Shown: in pieces, positions 55,721-64,000 of the stretch | How the letters are laid out: each line of letters starts with the position of its first letter | Position numbering within the stretch: position 1 is the stretch's first letter | Assembly: GCF_030269325.1 (NCBI RefSeq) | Contig: NZ_BSTD01000001.1 | Span: 434,001 to 498,000 of the forward strand | DNA length: 64,000 nucleotides | Source of the DNA: Amycolatopsis sp. NBRC 101858 | GTDB taxonomy: Bacteria > Actinomycetota > Actinomycetes > Mycobacteriales > Pseudonocardiaceae | Direction of reading: 5' to 3' | Notes under the pieces: generated by a model | The model's input: the letters and a program-made list of their open reading frames with translations, nothing else | Told to the model about the DNA's origin: nothing | Database searches by the model: none | Made by a program: the position numbers and the translations under genes

Positions 55721-56935
55721 CTAGTGCGCGACGGCGGCGGCGCCGTGCTCGTCGACGAGGGCACCGGTGGTGAACCGGTCCAAAGTGAACGGTTCGGCGT
55801 ACTCGTGCGGCTTGCCCCGCGCGATGGTGGCCGCGAAGACGTCCCCGACACCGGGCGTCGCCTTGAACCCGCCGGTTCCCCAGCCGCAGTTGAGGAACAG
55901 GTTCTCGACCGGGGTGAGCCCGATGATCGGCGACGCGTCCGGGCTGACGTCGACGATGCCCGCCCACGTGCGCAGCAGGTGCGCCCGCGCGAACACCGGG
56001 AACAGCTCCAGCGCGGCGGCCATCTGCTGCTCGATGATGTGGAACGAGCCGCGCTGGCCGTAGCCGTTGTAGCTGTCGATGCCCGCGCCCATGACGAGTT
56101 CGCCCTTGTGCGCCTGGGAAACGTAGACGTGCACGGCGTTCGACATGACGACGGTCGGGTGGATCGGCTCCAGCAGCTCGGACACCAGGGCCTGCAACGG
56201 GTGCGAGACCAGTGGCAGGTCCAGGCCGACCATCTTCGCGAGCACCGACGAGTGCCCGGCGGCGCACAGCGCGACCTTGCCCGCGGCGATCCGGCCCCTC
56301 GACGTCTCGACGCCGGTGACCCGGCCGTTCACCGTGGAGATACCGGTGACCTCGCAGTTCTGGATGAGGTCGACGCCCAGTTCGTGCGCGGCGCGGGCGA
56401 ATCCCCAGGCGACGTAGTCGTGCTTCGCGATGCCCGCACGCGGCTGGAAGGTCGCGCCGAGCACCGGGTAGCGGACGTCCGGCGAAGTGTTGACGATCGG
56501 GCAGATCTCCTGGACGCCGGCCGCGTCCACCCACTCGGCGTCGATGCCGTTGAGCTTGTTGGCCTCGACGCGGCGGACGCTGTCGCGGACGTCCTGCAGC
56601 GTGTGCGCGAGGTTCAGCACCCCGCGCTGGCTGAACAGGATCGGGTAGCCGAGGTCCTCTTCGAGGCCTTCCCACAGCTTGAGGGAGTGCTCGTAGATGC
56701 CGGAGCTTTCGTCCCAGAGGTAGTTGGAGCGGATGATCGTGGTGTTGCGGGCCATGTTGCCGCCCGCGAGCCAGCCCTTCTCCAGCACGGCGACGTTGGT
56801 GATGCCGTGCACCTTGGCCAGGTAGTACGCGGTGGCGAGCCCGTGCCCGCCGCCACCCACGACGATCACGTCGTAGGCCGGTTTCGGGTCCGGGTTGTCC
56901 CAGAGGAAGTCGGGGTGCTCGGGCAGGTCGGTCAT
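55721..56935 (-). CDS. soxB: Sarcosine oxidase beta subunit
   Basis: A 404-residue flavoprotein subunit that oxidises sarcosine to glycine and a one-carbon unit. It opens [20 protein letters not shown], characteristic of SoxB, followed by the FAD motif GGGGHG at residues 27-32. The covalent-flavin/active-site region [20 protein letters not shown] and the C-terminal [13 protein letters not shown] are conserved. Start overlaps the glyA stop by four bases (ATGA), and the soxD start lies 10 bases downstream of its stop. It works with SoxA, SoxD and SoxG as a heterotetramer. Confidence 0.95.
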   Translation of the reverse strand: MTDLPEHPDFLWDNPDPKPAYDVIVVGGGGHGLATAYYLAKVHGITNVAVLEKGWLAGGNMARNTTIIRSNYLWDESSGIYEHSLKLWEGLEEDLGYPILFSQRGVLNLAHTLQDVRDSVRRVEANKLNGIDAEWVDAAGVQEICPIVNTSPDVRYPVLGATFQPRAGIAKHDYVAWGFARAAHELGVDLIQNCEVTGISTVNGRVTGVETSRGRIAAGKVALCAAGHSSVLAKMVGLDLPLVSHPLQALVSELLEPIHPTVVMSNAVHVYVSQAHKGELVMGAGIDSYNGYGQRGSFHIIEQQMAAALELFPVFARAHLLRTWAGIVDVSPDASPIIGLTPVENLFLNCGWGTGGFKATPGVGDVFAATIARGKPHEYAEPFTLDRFTTGALVDEHGAAAVAH

Positions 56936-58206
56936 CGGGCCTCCCCCGGGTAGAGCGGGAACGCTTCGGCGAGCGCGGTGACACGGGCACGCAGCTTCTC
57001 GACGTCGTGGCCGGGCTTGAGCGCCTCGGCGATGACGTCGGCGGCCTCGCGGAACTCGGCGTCGCCGAAGCCGCGGGTGGCCAGGGCCGGGGTGCCGATC
57101 CGCAGGCCCGAGGTGACCATCGGCGGCCGCGGGTCGAACGGGACGGCGTTGCGGTTGACCGTGATGCCGACCTCGTGGAGCCGGTCCTCGGCCTGCTTGC
57201 CGTCCAGCTCGGAGTTCCGCAGGTCGACGAGCACCAGGTGGACGTCGGTGCCGCCGGTCAGCACGGAGATGTCCGCCTCGAGCATGAGCCGTTCGGCCAG
57301 GAGCTTCGCCCCGCGGAGGGTCCGCTGCTGGCGTTCGACGAACTCCGGCTCGCCGGCCATCTTGAACGCCACTGCCTTCGCCGCGATGACGTGTTCGAGC
57401 GGGCCGCCCTGCTGGCCGGGGAACACCGCGGAGTTGACCTTCTTGGCCAGCGCCGCATCGTTCGTCAGGAGCACGCCACCGCGCGGGCCGCCGAGGGTCT
57501 TGTGCGTGGTGGTCGTCGTGACGTGCGCGTGCGGCACCGGCGAGGGGTGCAGCCCGGCGGCGACCAGGCCGGCGAAGTGGGCCATGTCGACCATGAGGTA
57601 CGCGCCGACCTCGTCGGCGATCTCGCGGAAGCGGGCGAAGTCCAGCTGGCGTGGGTAGGCCGACCACCCGGCGATGATCAGCTTGGGCCGGTGCTCACGC
57701 GCGAGCCGCGCGACCTCGGCCATGTCGACCCGGAAGTCCTTTTCGGACACTTCATACGCGGCGACGTCGTAGAGCAGGCCCGAGAAGTTGATCCGCATGC
57801 CGTGGGTCAGGTGGCCGCCGTGGGCCAGCGAGAGCCCGAGGATCTTGTCCCCGGGCTTGAGGAGTGCGGCCATCGCGGCCGCGTTGGCCTGGGCGCCCGA
57901 GTGCGGCTGGACGTTGGCGAAGCCCGCGCCGAACAGCGCCTTGACGCGGTCGATGGCGAGCTGCTCGAGGACGTCGACGTGCTCGCAGCCGCCGTAGTAG
58001 CGGCGGCCGGGGTAGCCCTCGGCGTACTTGTTGGTGAGGACCGAGCCCTGCGCCTGCAAGACGCTCAGCGGCGCGAAGTTCTCGGAGGCGATCATCTCCA
58101 GCGTCGACTGCTGCCGGTGCAGCTCGGCGCCGATCGCCTCGGCCACCGCCGGGTCGTACTCGGCCAGGGGCTGGTTGAGCACGTGCTGGTCGATCGTCGC
58201 GGTCAT
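56932..58206 (-). CDS. glyA: Serine hydroxymethyltransferase
   Basis: A 424-residue PLP enzyme interconverting glycine plus methylene-THF with serine plus THF. The PLP lysine is Lys236 in [49 protein letters not shown] and [13 protein letters not shown] are the expected conserved blocks. As first gene of the sarcosine operon, it would use both products of sarcosine oxidase, glycine and methylene-THF, to make serine. It is therefore likely a pathway-dedicated copy and not the housekeeping one. It is divergent from a GntR regulator whose operator overlaps the intergenic region. Confidence 0.95.
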   Translation of the reverse strand: MTATIDQHVLNQPLAEYDPAVAEAIGAELHRQQSTLEMIASENFAPLSVLQAQGSVLTNKYAEGYPGRRYYGGCEHVDVLEQLAIDRVKALFGAGFANVQPHSGAQANAAAMAALLKPGDKILGLSLAHGGHLTHGMRINFSGLLYDVAAYEVSEKDFRVDMAEVARLAREHRPKLIIAGWSAYPRQLDFARFREIADEVGAYLMVDMAHFAGLVAAGLHPSPVPHAHVTTTTTHKTLGGPRGGVLLTNDAALAKKVNSAVFPGQQGGPLEHVIAAKAVAFKMAGEPEFVERQQRTLRGAKLLAERLMLEADISVLTGGTDVHLVLVDLRNSELDGKQAEDRLHEVGITVNRNAVPFDPRPPMVTSGLRIGTPALATRGFGDAEFREAADVIAEALKPGHDVEKLRARVTALAEAFPLYPGEAR

Positions 58207-58222
58207 CCGGAACTCCGTCTGG

Positions 58223-58248
58223 TCGACTTCTGATATATCAATCGTCGA
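58223..58248. promoter_or_regulatory. GntR/FCD operator, extended palindrome
   Basis: TCGAC-TTC-TGATATATCA-ATC-GTCGA is symmetric at both the central 10-bp palindrome and the flanking arms. It lies between the glyA (58206) and gntR (58264) starts. TGATATATCA-like cores are common for FCD-type regulators; binding is inferred. Confidence 0.75.
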
Positions 58249-58250
58249 TG

Positions 58251-58256
58251 TAGACT
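58251..58256 (+). promoter_or_regulatory. -10 box of leaderless gntR (TAGACT)
   Basis: TAGACT, then AAGCGGC, then the ATG at 58264. The operator covers the -35 to spacer region, consistent with autoregulation. Confidence 0.55.
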
Positions 58257-58263
58257 AAGCGGC

Positions 58264-58911
58264 ATGCACCCGCAGGTCAATCCCCCGTCGCTGGCCGAAC
58301 AGGCGTACTTGTTCGTCCGCGACCGGCTCGTCATGCTCGACATCCCGCCGGGTTCGCCCCTCAACGAGGACGAGCTCGGCAGCACGCTCGGCATGGGCCG
58401 CACGCCGATCCGCGAAGCGCTGAAACGGCTGGAGTCCGAACGGCTGGTCGTCGCCTACCCGCGGCGGGGCACGTTCGCCACCGACGTCCACATCTCCGAC
58501 CTCGCGCACATCTCGGAGGTGCGGCGGACGCTGGAGCCGATGGCCACGGCGGCCGCCGCCGAGCGCGCGACCGAGGCCGACCGGGCGACGCTCACCGAGC
58601 TGCGCGCGCAGCTCGACGCGGGTGTCCCGGCCGGGGACAACGCCGAGCTGCTGCGCACCGACCTCGCCCTGCACCGGGCGATCTACCGGTGCGTGCACAA
58701 CCCGTTCCTCGAGGACACGCTGATCCGGTACGACAACCTCGCGACCCGGATCTGGTGCGTGTTCGTGCCCCGGCTGTCCGGGATGGCCGGCCACGTCGAC
58801 GAGCACGTCCCGCTCCTCACCGCGATCATCGAGGGTGACGCCGAGAAGGCGGCCGCGCTGACGCTGGAGCACGTCGCCGGGTTCGAGGCCGCCATCCGGG
58901 CGCTGATCTAG
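58264..58911 (+). CDS. GntR-family (FCD) transcriptional regulator
   Basis: A 215-residue regulator. The N-terminal winged helix (about 8-75) shows LAEQAYLFVRDRLVMLDIPP and LGSTLGMGRTPIREALKRLE, the GntR signature. The C-terminal FCD ligand domain (about 85-210) has the metal-binding pattern: Asp/His in TDLALHRAIY, His in HVDEHVPLLTAI and His in LEHVAGF. Such proteins sense small carboxylic acids through a metal. Divergent from the glyA-sox operon, it is the obvious regulator of betaine/sarcosine breakdown, with a pathway acid (for example sarcosine or dimethylglycine) as possible ligand. Confidence 0.88.
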   Translation: MHPQVNPPSLAEQAYLFVRDRLVMLDIPPGSPLNEDELGSTLGMGRTPIREALKRLESERLVVAYPRRGTFATDVHISDLAHISEVRRTLEPMATAAAAERATEADRATLTELRAQLDAGVPAGDNAELLRTDLALHRAIYRCVHNPFLEDTLIRYDNLATRIWCVFVPRLSGMAGHVDEHVPLLTAIIEGDAEKAAALTLEHVAGFEAAIRALI

Positions 58912-58944
58912 AGACCTGCTTCTAGAGACCTGCTTCTAGAGACC
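58908..58944. repeat. 14-bp tandem repeat at convergent stop codons
   Basis: CTAGAGACCTGCTT occurs twice (58908-58921, 58922-58935) with a third partial copy to 58944. The first copy contains the gntR stop TAG and the third the stop of the convergent Rieske gene. It looks like a recent slippage duplication. Confidence 0.85.
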
Positions 58945-60057
58945 GAGCCGGGTGCGGACCCAGTCGTGGAACTCGCCGATGTGGTGCTCGCTGGGCACGA
59001 GCACCCCGCCGTTGGCGTACGAGCGCGAGTCCATGGCGAGCTGGCAGCGTTCGCACGCCTCGAAGTCCTGCAGGTTGACGCGGTGGAACAGCTCGATCGA
59101 GCGCGTCAGGTCGCGGCCCGACTCGACGACGCCGGGCAGGTAGAGCCAGTCGCAGCGGACCAGCGTCCGGTCCGGGGCGAGCGGGAACATCCGGTGCAGG
59201 ATCACGTGGTCCGGCACCAGGTTGACGAACACCTGCGGCCGGATGGTGACGGCGTAGTACTTGCGGTCCTGGTCCTCGGTGACACCGGGGAGGCGGTCGA
59301 CACCCTCGCTGCCGTCGATGGTGAAGCCCCGGACGTCGCCGCCGAACTCCGCGCCGTGGCCGACGTAGTACTGCGCGGCATACCCGTCGGCGAACTCCGG
59401 GAGGACCTCGGTGAGCTCCGGGTGGATCGTCGCGCAGTGGTAGCACTCCATGAAGTTCTCGATGATCTGTTTCCAGTTCGCCTTCACGTCGTACTCGATG
59501 CGCTTGCCCAGCGCGAGGCCGTCGACGCCGTACGCCTCGATCGCGCTCTCGCCGCCGAGCCGTTCGGTGACCGCGGCGACGACGGAGCCTTCGAACGGCG
59601 GCGGCTCGTCGGCCAGGCAGACCCACGCGTAGCCGAGCCATTCGCGCAGGTGCACCTTCGTGAGGCCGAAGGCGGTGCGGTCGACGTCCGGCATGCCGGT
59701 GAGGTTCGGGGCGGCGATGAGCTTGCCGTCGAGCCCGTACGTCCAGGCGTGGTACGGGCACTGGAAGGCGCGCTTCACGGTGCCGGAGTCGTCGGTGCAG
59801 AGGCGCGCGCCGCGGTGGCGGCAGACGTTGAGGAACGCGGTGAGCTTCCCGTCCCGCCCCCGCGAGACCAGGACGCTCTCCTTGCCGACCTGGACGGTCT
59901 CGAACGACCCTGGACCGGCGAGGTCCGCGCTGCGCACGGCGCAGAACCAGTCGGCCTCGAAGATCTTCGCCTGCTCCAGCGCGAAGATCGCCGGATCGGT
60001 GTAGTAGGTGCCGGGCAGCGTGGCGAGCAGGCTCGGCGGGAGATCGGTAGTGGTCAC
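58936..60057 (-). CDS. Rieske oxygenase, glycine betaine demethylase-like
   Basis: A 373-residue terminal oxygenase. The [2Fe-2S] Rieske site is CRHRGARLC/CPYHAWTYG: Cys79, His81, Cys100 and His103. The mononuclear iron domain has ENFMECYHCATIHPEL, typical of the glycine betaine (GbcA), carnitine and stachydrine demethylases. It would remove one methyl group from glycine betaine to give dimethylglycine and formaldehyde, using electrons from a reductase (GbcB) that is not in the window. Context with dimethylglycine and sarcosine oxidases supports betaine over aromatic substrates. The gene symbol is withheld because stachydrine and carnitine remain possible. Confidence 0.87.
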   Translation of the reverse strand: MTTTDLPPSLLATLPGTYYTDPAIFALEQAKIFEADWFCAVRSADLAGPGSFETVQVGKESVLVSRGRDGKLTAFLNVCRHRGARLCTDDSGTVKRAFQCPYHAWTYGLDGKLIAAPNLTGMPDVDRTAFGLTKVHLREWLGYAWVCLADEPPPFEGSVVAAVTERLGGESAIEAYGVDGLALGKRIEYDVKANWKQIIENFMECYHCATIHPELTEVLPEFADGYAAQYYVGHGAEFGGDVRGFTIDGSEGVDRLPGVTEDQDRKYYAVTIRPQVFVNLVPDHVILHRMFPLAPDRTLVRCDWLYLPGVVESGRDLTRSIELFHRVNLQDFEACERCQLAMDSRSYANGGVLVPSEHHIGEFHDWVRTRLGL

Positions 60058-60077
60058 CGTCGGGGTCCTCTCCGCGG

Positions 60078-60097
60078 ATCAGTACGGGAGTTGCGCA
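60078..60097. promoter_or_regulatory. 20-bp motif shared with 18196-18215
   Basis: ATCAGTACGGGAGTTGCGCA lies 21 bases upstream of the Rieske start. It differs at one base from the copy in the glycosidase/methyltransferase promoter. Confidence 0.5.
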
Positions 60098-60199
60098 GAA
60101 CGCGTCTAGTTGCTCACTCCGGAACAGAGTGACTGCCACCCCAAGGCGATGTCAAGACGAGTTTTTCAGTGCCCGCCAAAGATTTCCGGCACGTTTCCG

Positions 60200-60320
60200 C
60201 GAACTCGCGCACCTGGAGGGTCGGCTCGCGTACCTGGAGGGTCGGTTCGTGAGCCGACCGTCTGGGTACGCGAGCCGACTCCCTGGGTACGCGAGCCGAC
60301 CGTCGGGGTACGTCAGGCTG
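60200..60320. repeat. Inverted array of 21-bp repeat units, copy B
   Basis: Units at 60200-60220 (degenerate) and 60221-60241 (TCGGCTCGCGTACC plus TGGAGGG) lead to the same 16-bp centre TCGGTTCGTGAGCCGA (60242-60257) as copy A. Inverted units at 60258-60278 and 60279-60299 and a degenerate one to 60320 follow, the last running into the TetR stop codon. It occupies half of the 255-base spacer between the TetR stop and the Rieske promoter. Confidence 0.9.
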
Positions 60321-60888
60321 GGCCGTGGATGGCTCGGCGGAAGAGGGTTTCGATCTCGGCGCGGGTCGGGCGGGGGTCGGCCAGGGCCGCCTGCATCAGG
60401 AGGCCGCAGAACAGGCCGGCCAGGAGACGGCCGGTCAGGGGGTCGGTGCGGGAGCCGAAGAACGCGATGAGCGCCTGGTCCCAGGCCGCGCTCGCGGCCC
60501 GCAGCCGGGGACGGTGCAGGGCCGCGACGTACAGGTCGTACTCGACGACCGTGTCCCGGTACTGCTCGTTGATGTAGCCCATGACCAGCTCCGCCAGCGC
60601 CGCGGCGAAGTCGGCGTCCGGCGGGAGCGCCGACTCCCACTCCTTCAGCTCGTGGACGTTCTTCTCGGCGGCCTCGTGCAGGGCCACCTCCAGCAGGTCG
60701 TCCAGCGTCGCGAAGTGGTAGGTCGTCGAGCCCAGCGGCACCCCCGCCGCGGCCGCGACCGAACGGTGCGTGACCCCGTCGATCCCCCGCTGGGCGACGA
60801 CCTCGATCGCCGCCTTGGCGATCCGCGCGCGCCGCTCGGGGTCGTTCGGGCCGCGGCGCCTGCTCGCGCCGGGTTCGGTCTTCGTCAT
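60313..60888 (-). CDS. TetR-family regulator, BetI-like
   Basis: A 191-residue TetR repressor. The helix-turn-helix is in residues 18-62: IAKAAIEVVAQRGIDGVTHR then SVAAAAGVPLGSTTYHFATL. The C-terminal ligand domain is TetR_C_6-like (LVMGYINEQYRDTVVEYDLY). Divergent from a betaine-aldehyde dehydrogenase gene, it is placed like BetI, the choline-responsive repressor. The ATG at 60888 has AAGGGGG upstream. Half-sites GTACA repeat three times in the shared promoter. Its 3' end runs into repeat array B. Confidence 0.87.
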   Translation of the reverse strand: MTKTEPGASRRRGPNDPERRARIAKAAIEVVAQRGIDGVTHRSVAAAAGVPLGSTTYHFATLDDLLEVALHEAAEKNVHELKEWESALPPDADFAAALAELVMGYINEQYRDTVVEYDLYVAALHRPRLRAASAAWDQALIAFFGSRTDPLTGRLLAGLFCGLLMQAALADPRPTRAEIETLFRRAIHGPA

Positions 60889-60909
60889 CGAAGCCCCCTT
60901 GTGGACATC

Positions 60910-60937
60910 TGTACACGCTTCGCGTACAAATGTACGC
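60910..60937. promoter_or_regulatory. TetR operator with three GTACA half-sites
   Basis: TGTACACG (60910-60917) pairs with CGCGTACA (60921-60928, one mismatch). GCGTACA-AA-TGTACGC (60922-60937) is a perfect dyad. The two overlapping dyads lie between the TetR (60888) and dehydrogenase (60981) starts. Confidence 0.75.
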
Positions 60938-60980
60938 ACTCAACGCGCCGAGCAGCCACTACCGATCCGGGAAGGGCCGC

Positions 60981-62441
60981 ATGAAGGACCTCTACGTCGA
61001 CGGCGTCTGGTCGGACGCCGAAAGCCACTCCGATGTGCTGAATCCCGCCACCGGCCAGGTGATCGACCAGGTCGCCGAAGCCGGGCGCGCGGAAGTGGAC
61101 GCCGCGGTCAGAGCGGCCAGGAAGGCCTTCGACGAGGGTCCGTGGCGGCAGACCACCGCCACCGAACGCGGTGAACTGCTCCGCCGCGTCGCCGGCCTGC
61201 TGGTCCGCGACCGCGAAGAGCTCGCCCGCACCGAGAGCCTCGACACCGGCAAGACGCTGGGCGAAGGCCGCATCGACATCGACGACGTGACGAACGTCTT
61301 CCGCTACTACGCCGACCTCGCCGGCAAGGACGCCGGACGCCTGGTCGACGCGGGCAGCGCGTCCGTCGTCAGCCGGATCGTGCACGAGCCGGTCGGCGTC
61401 TGCGCCCTGATCGCGCCGTGGAACTACCCGCTGCTGCAGATGTCCTGGAAGGTCGCGCCCGCGCTGGCCGCGGGCAACACCGTCGTGCTCAAGCCCAGCG
61501 AGGTCACGCCGCTGACCACGATCAAGCTGGTCGCCCTGCTCGAAGAGGCCGGCACCCCACCGGGCGTCGTCAACCTGCTGCTCGGGCCGGGGCACGTCGG
61601 CGCGGCGATGGTCGAGCACCCGGCCGTGGACCTCGTCTCCTTCACCGGCGGCTACGCGACCGGCGAGAAGATCATGACGGCCGCCGCGAAGGGCGTCCGC
61701 CGGGTCGCCCTCGAGCTCGGCGGCAAGAACCCGAACGTGGTCTTCGACGACGCCGACTACGACACCACCCTCGACTACGCGCTGATGGCCGCGTTCGTCC
61801 ATTCGGGACAGGTCTGCTCGGCGGGCGCGCGCTTGATCATCCAGGATGGGATCCATGACCGGTTCGTGGCGGACCTCGCCGCGCGCGCCGACCGGATCCG
61901 GGTCGGCGACGGCCTCGATCCCGCCACCGAGACGGGCCCGCTCGTCTCGGCGCAGCACCGCGCCAAGGTCGAGGGCTACATCGAAAGCGCACTCAACGAA
62001 GGCGCGACGCTCCGAGCCGGCGGCAAGCGGCCCGAAGGGGCGCAGTACGAAAGCGGTTTCTTCCTCCGCCCGACCGTGTTTTCCGGCTGCACCAGGGACA
62101 TGGCGATCGTCCGGGAAGAGGTCTTCGGCCCGGTCGTCACCGTGGAACGCTTCACGCACGAGGCCGACGCGATCGCGCTGGCCAACGACACCGAGTACGG
62201 GCTCGCCGGGGCCGTGTGGACGTCGGACGCGTCCCGCGCCCAGCGAGTCGCCGGGGCCCTGCGCCACGGCACCGTGTGGATCAACGACTACCACCCCTAC
62301 CTGCCGCAGGCGGAGTGGGGCGGGTTCGGCCGGTCCGGCATCGGCCGCGAGCTCGGACCGTCCGGGCTCGCGGAGTACCAGGAGAGCAAGCACGTCTACC
62401 AGAACATCGATCCCGTTCCGCAGCACTGGTTCAAGGGCTGA
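60981..62441 (+). CDS. betB: Betaine-aldehyde dehydrogenase
   Basis: A 486-residue NAD(P)+-dependent aldehyde dehydrogenase, probably oxidising betaine aldehyde to glycine betaine. Catalytic residues are Glu245 (LELGGKNPN) and Cys279 (HSGQVCSAG). The cofactor region is IAPWNYPLLQMSWKVAPALA, followed by VVLKPSEVTPLTT. The C-terminal EWGGFGRSGIGRELGPSGLA and EYQESKHVYQN resemble BetB enzymes. GGGAAGGGCCGC precedes the ATG. Position next to a TetR repressor and the betaine demethylation genes supports the substrate; other aminoaldehydes are not excluded. Confidence 0.87.
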   Translation: MKDLYVDGVWSDAESHSDVLNPATGQVIDQVAEAGRAEVDAAVRAARKAFDEGPWRQTTATERGELLRRVAGLLVRDREELARTESLDTGKTLGEGRIDIDDVTNVFRYYADLAGKDAGRLVDAGSASVVSRIVHEPVGVCALIAPWNYPLLQMSWKVAPALAAGNTVVLKPSEVTPLTTIKLVALLEEAGTPPGVVNLLLGPGHVGAAMVEHPAVDLVSFTGGYATGEKIMTAAAKGVRRVALELGGKNPNVVFDDADYDTTLDYALMAAFVHSGQVCSAGARLIIQDGIHDRFVADLAARADRIRVGDGLDPATETGPLVSAQHRAKVEGYIESALNEGATLRAGGKRPEGAQYESGFFLRPTVFSGCTRDMAIVREEVFGPVVTVERFTHEADAIALANDTEYGLAGAVWTSDASRAQRVAGALRHGTVWINDYHPYLPQAEWGGFGRSGIGRELGPSGLAEYQESKHVYQNIDPVPQHWFKG

Positions 62442-62473
62442 CCTCCCGTTCCCCCACCATTGAGGATGTCGCG

Positions 62474-64000
62474 ATGACCACACAGGAAAAGCCTGCGGGC
62501 GGGGGGCCCGCTCCCGACGACAGCTCCGACCTCGAGAAGTTCGGCTACCGCCAGGAGCTCGAACGCTCCCTGGGCTCCTTCTCCAGCTTCGCCGCCGGGT
62601 TCTCCTACATCTCGATCATGACCGGCGTGTTCCAGCTGTTCTTCTTCGGCTTCGCCTCGGGCGGGCCGGCGTTCATCTGGACCTGGCCGCTCGTGTTCCT
62701 GGGCCAGCTCGCCGTCGCGCTGTGCTTCGCCGAGCTCGCCGGCCAGTTCCCGCTCGCGGGATCGGTCTACCAGTGGGCGAAGCAGATCGCGAAACCCGCG
62801 ACGTCGTGGCTGGCCGGCTGGATCATGATCATCGGCGCCATCGTCACGGCCGGCGCCGTCGCGGTCGCCTACCAGATCATCCTGCCGCAGGTCTCGACCG
62901 CGTTCCAGATCGTCGGCAGCGACTCCGACGCCGGCCTGACGTCGACCCCGGGCGGCGCGCAGAACGCCATCATCCTGGCCCTGGTGCTGGTCGTGTTCGC
63001 CACGATCGTGAACGTCATCGGCGTCAAGCTGATGGCGAAGATCAACAACTTCGGCGTCGCGGTGGAGCTGTCCGCGGTCATCCTGCTGATCATCGCGCTG
63101 GCCATCCACATCAAGCGCGGCCCGCAGGTGGTCTTCGAGACGCACGCCACGGGTGACGGTCACTCGCTCGGGTACCTCGGGGCGTTCCTGGTGGCGTCGC
63201 TGATGAGCGCGTACGTCTTCTACGGCTTCGACACCGCCGGTTCCCTCGCCGAGGAAACCACCCAGCCGCGCAAGCACGCGCCGCGCGCGATCCTGCGGGC
63301 GATCACGGCGTCGTTCATCGTCGGCGGCCTGGTGATGCTGGTCGGCATGATGGCCGTCGGTGACATCAACGCCGACGAGCTGAGCACCTCCGGCATGCCG
63401 TACCTGCTGAAGAGCACGCTCGGCGAAGGCCTCGGCGACGCCTTCCTGATCTGCTCGGCGATCGCGATCACGGTGTGCTGCCTGGCCGTGCAGACCGCGG
63501 CGATCCGGATGGCGTGGGCGATGGCCCGCGACGGACGGCTGCCGTTCAGCAAGGCGATGGCGAAGGTGTCGCCGCGCTCGAAGACGCCGATCCTGCCGGC
63601 GCTGCTCACCGGCGGCCTCACCGTCGTGGTGCTGCTGATCAACCTGGGCAACCAGCGGGCGTTCTTCATCCTGACCTCGACCGCCATCATCCTGTTCTAC
63701 ATCCCCTACCTGATGGTCACCGGCCCGATGCTGCTGCGCCGCCTGCGCGGGCAGTGGCCGCGGCCGGGACACGGCCCGTACTTCAAGCTCGGCCGCTGGG
63801 GCACGTTCGTGAACCTGGTCGCGGTGCTCTACGGCGCCGCGATGACGGTCAACCTGATCTGGCCGCGTGCCGAGGTCTACGGCGACGACCACTGGTACTT
63901 CCAGTGGGGCGCGGTGATCGTCACCGGGCTGATCGTGATCATCGGTGCGATCATGCTCTACATCCGGCGCGGCACCTGGGGTTCGGCGCACACGAGCCCC
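62474..64000 (+). CDS. APC-superfamily amine/amino-acid permease, 3' end beyond window
   Basis: The frame is open from the ATG at 62474 to the last base, 509 codons, without a stop, so the C-terminus lies outside. About twelve helices are present. The N-terminal segment LEKFGYRQELERSLGSFSSF then AAGFSYISIMTGVFQLFFFG is typical of the GABA/choline/amine permeases (ACT family). YGFDTAGSLAEETTQPRKHA is the conserved loop before helix 7. GAGGATGTCGCG precedes the start, and the gene follows betB by 32 bases, so they are co-transcribed. Uptake of choline, betaine or a related amine is likely but not proven. Confidence 0.88.
   Translation, partial: MTTQEKPAGGGPAPDDSSDLEKFGYRQELERSLGSFSSFAAGFSYISIMTGVFQLFFFGFASGGPAFIWTWPLVFLGQLAVALCFAELAGQFPLAGSVYQWAKQIAKPATSWLAGWIMIIGAIVTAGAVAVAYQIILPQVSTAFQIVGSDSDAGLTSTPGGAQNAIILALVLVVFATIVNVIGVKLMAKINNFGVAVELSAVILLIIALAIHIKRGPQVVFETHATGDGHSLGYLGAFLVASLMSAYVFYGFDTAGSLAEETTQPRKHAPRAILRAITASFIVGGLVMLVGMMAVGDINADELSTSGMPYLLKSTLGEGLGDAFLICSAIAITVCCLAVQTAAIRMAWAMARDGRLPFSKAMAKVSPRSKTPILPALLTGGLTVVVLLINLGNQRAFFILTSTAIILFYIPYLMVTGPMLLRRLRGQWPRPGHGPYFKLGRWGTFVNLVAVLYGAAMTVNLIWPRAEVYGDDHWYFQWGAVIVTGLIVIIGAIMLYIRRGTWGSAHTSP

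Overview
The window is a strongly GC-rich actinobacterial chromosome segment. The gene set fits the Pseudonocardiaceae, most likely an Amycolatopsis-like organism. It carries a large AfsR/SARP regulator, an F420-type deazaflavin oxidoreductase, PucR and MocR regulators, several apparently leaderless genes with TANNNT -10 boxes, and a cell-wall arabinan locus centred on an AftD-type arabinofuranosyltransferase. This is inferred from gene content, not from a species marker. Genes are densely packed on both strands with many 1-34 bp overlaps. No rRNA, tRNA, CRISPR array, transposase or prophage was seen, and no gene-free stretch exceeds about 300 bases.

Region 1 (1-24 kb) is mixed accessory and housekeeping content. 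It holds the end of an ABC exporter operon, a membrane GGDEF-EAL c-di-GMP enzyme, a Tat-exported cyclase-family hydrolase, a SARP/NB-ARC/TPR regulator, and a LuxR-type regulator. A MerR regulator stands divergent to a frameshifted MFS efflux gene. A secreted GH18 chitinase follows, with a chitinase-box/DasR-like promoter element. Then come a PLP decarboxylase, GNAT, YdeI and F420 proteins, a secreted beta-helix glycosidase, a methyltransferase, a PucR regulator, and a FAD monooxygenase controlled by a divergent MarR gene across a perfect operator.

Region 2 (24-40 kb) looks like the arabinogalactan/lipoarabinan assembly locus of cell-wall type IV actinobacteria. It contains a DUF3068 protein, two methyltransferases, a GT4 glycosyltransferase, a BAHD/condensation-like acyltransferase, a DUF2613-like mini-protein, a large membrane protein, an MATE/Wzx-like flippase, AftD, and a polytopic membrane protein coupled to a VWA/solute-binding protein. 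Five copies of a 12-bp inverted motif, TAC(C)-N4-GGTA, sit at the promoters of this locus. A 21-bp-unit inverted repeat array fills the gap between the flippase and AftD, and a second copy lies 28 kb away at 60.2 kb.

Region 3 (40-48.6 kb) carries a GH25/DUF1906-like protein, VOC and GNAT enzymes, and a MocR regulator divergent to an AhpD-like/MFS pair. It then has an MFS exporter divergent to a MarR regulator with four regularly spaced operators, and an HtrA-type membrane protease.

Region 4 (48.6-64 kb) is a coherent choline/glycine-betaine catabolic cluster. A Rieske betaine demethylase, dimethylglycine oxidase-like protein and heterotetrameric sarcosine oxidase (soxBDAG) feed methylene-THF and glycine to serine hydroxymethyltransferase. 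A cyclodeaminase/cyclohydrolase and formyl-THF deformylase (PurU) would dispose of one-carbon units. A TetR regulator is divergent to a betaine-aldehyde dehydrogenase gene, followed by an APC transporter that runs off the window. A divergent GntR regulator with an extended palindromic operator probably controls the glyA-sox operon.
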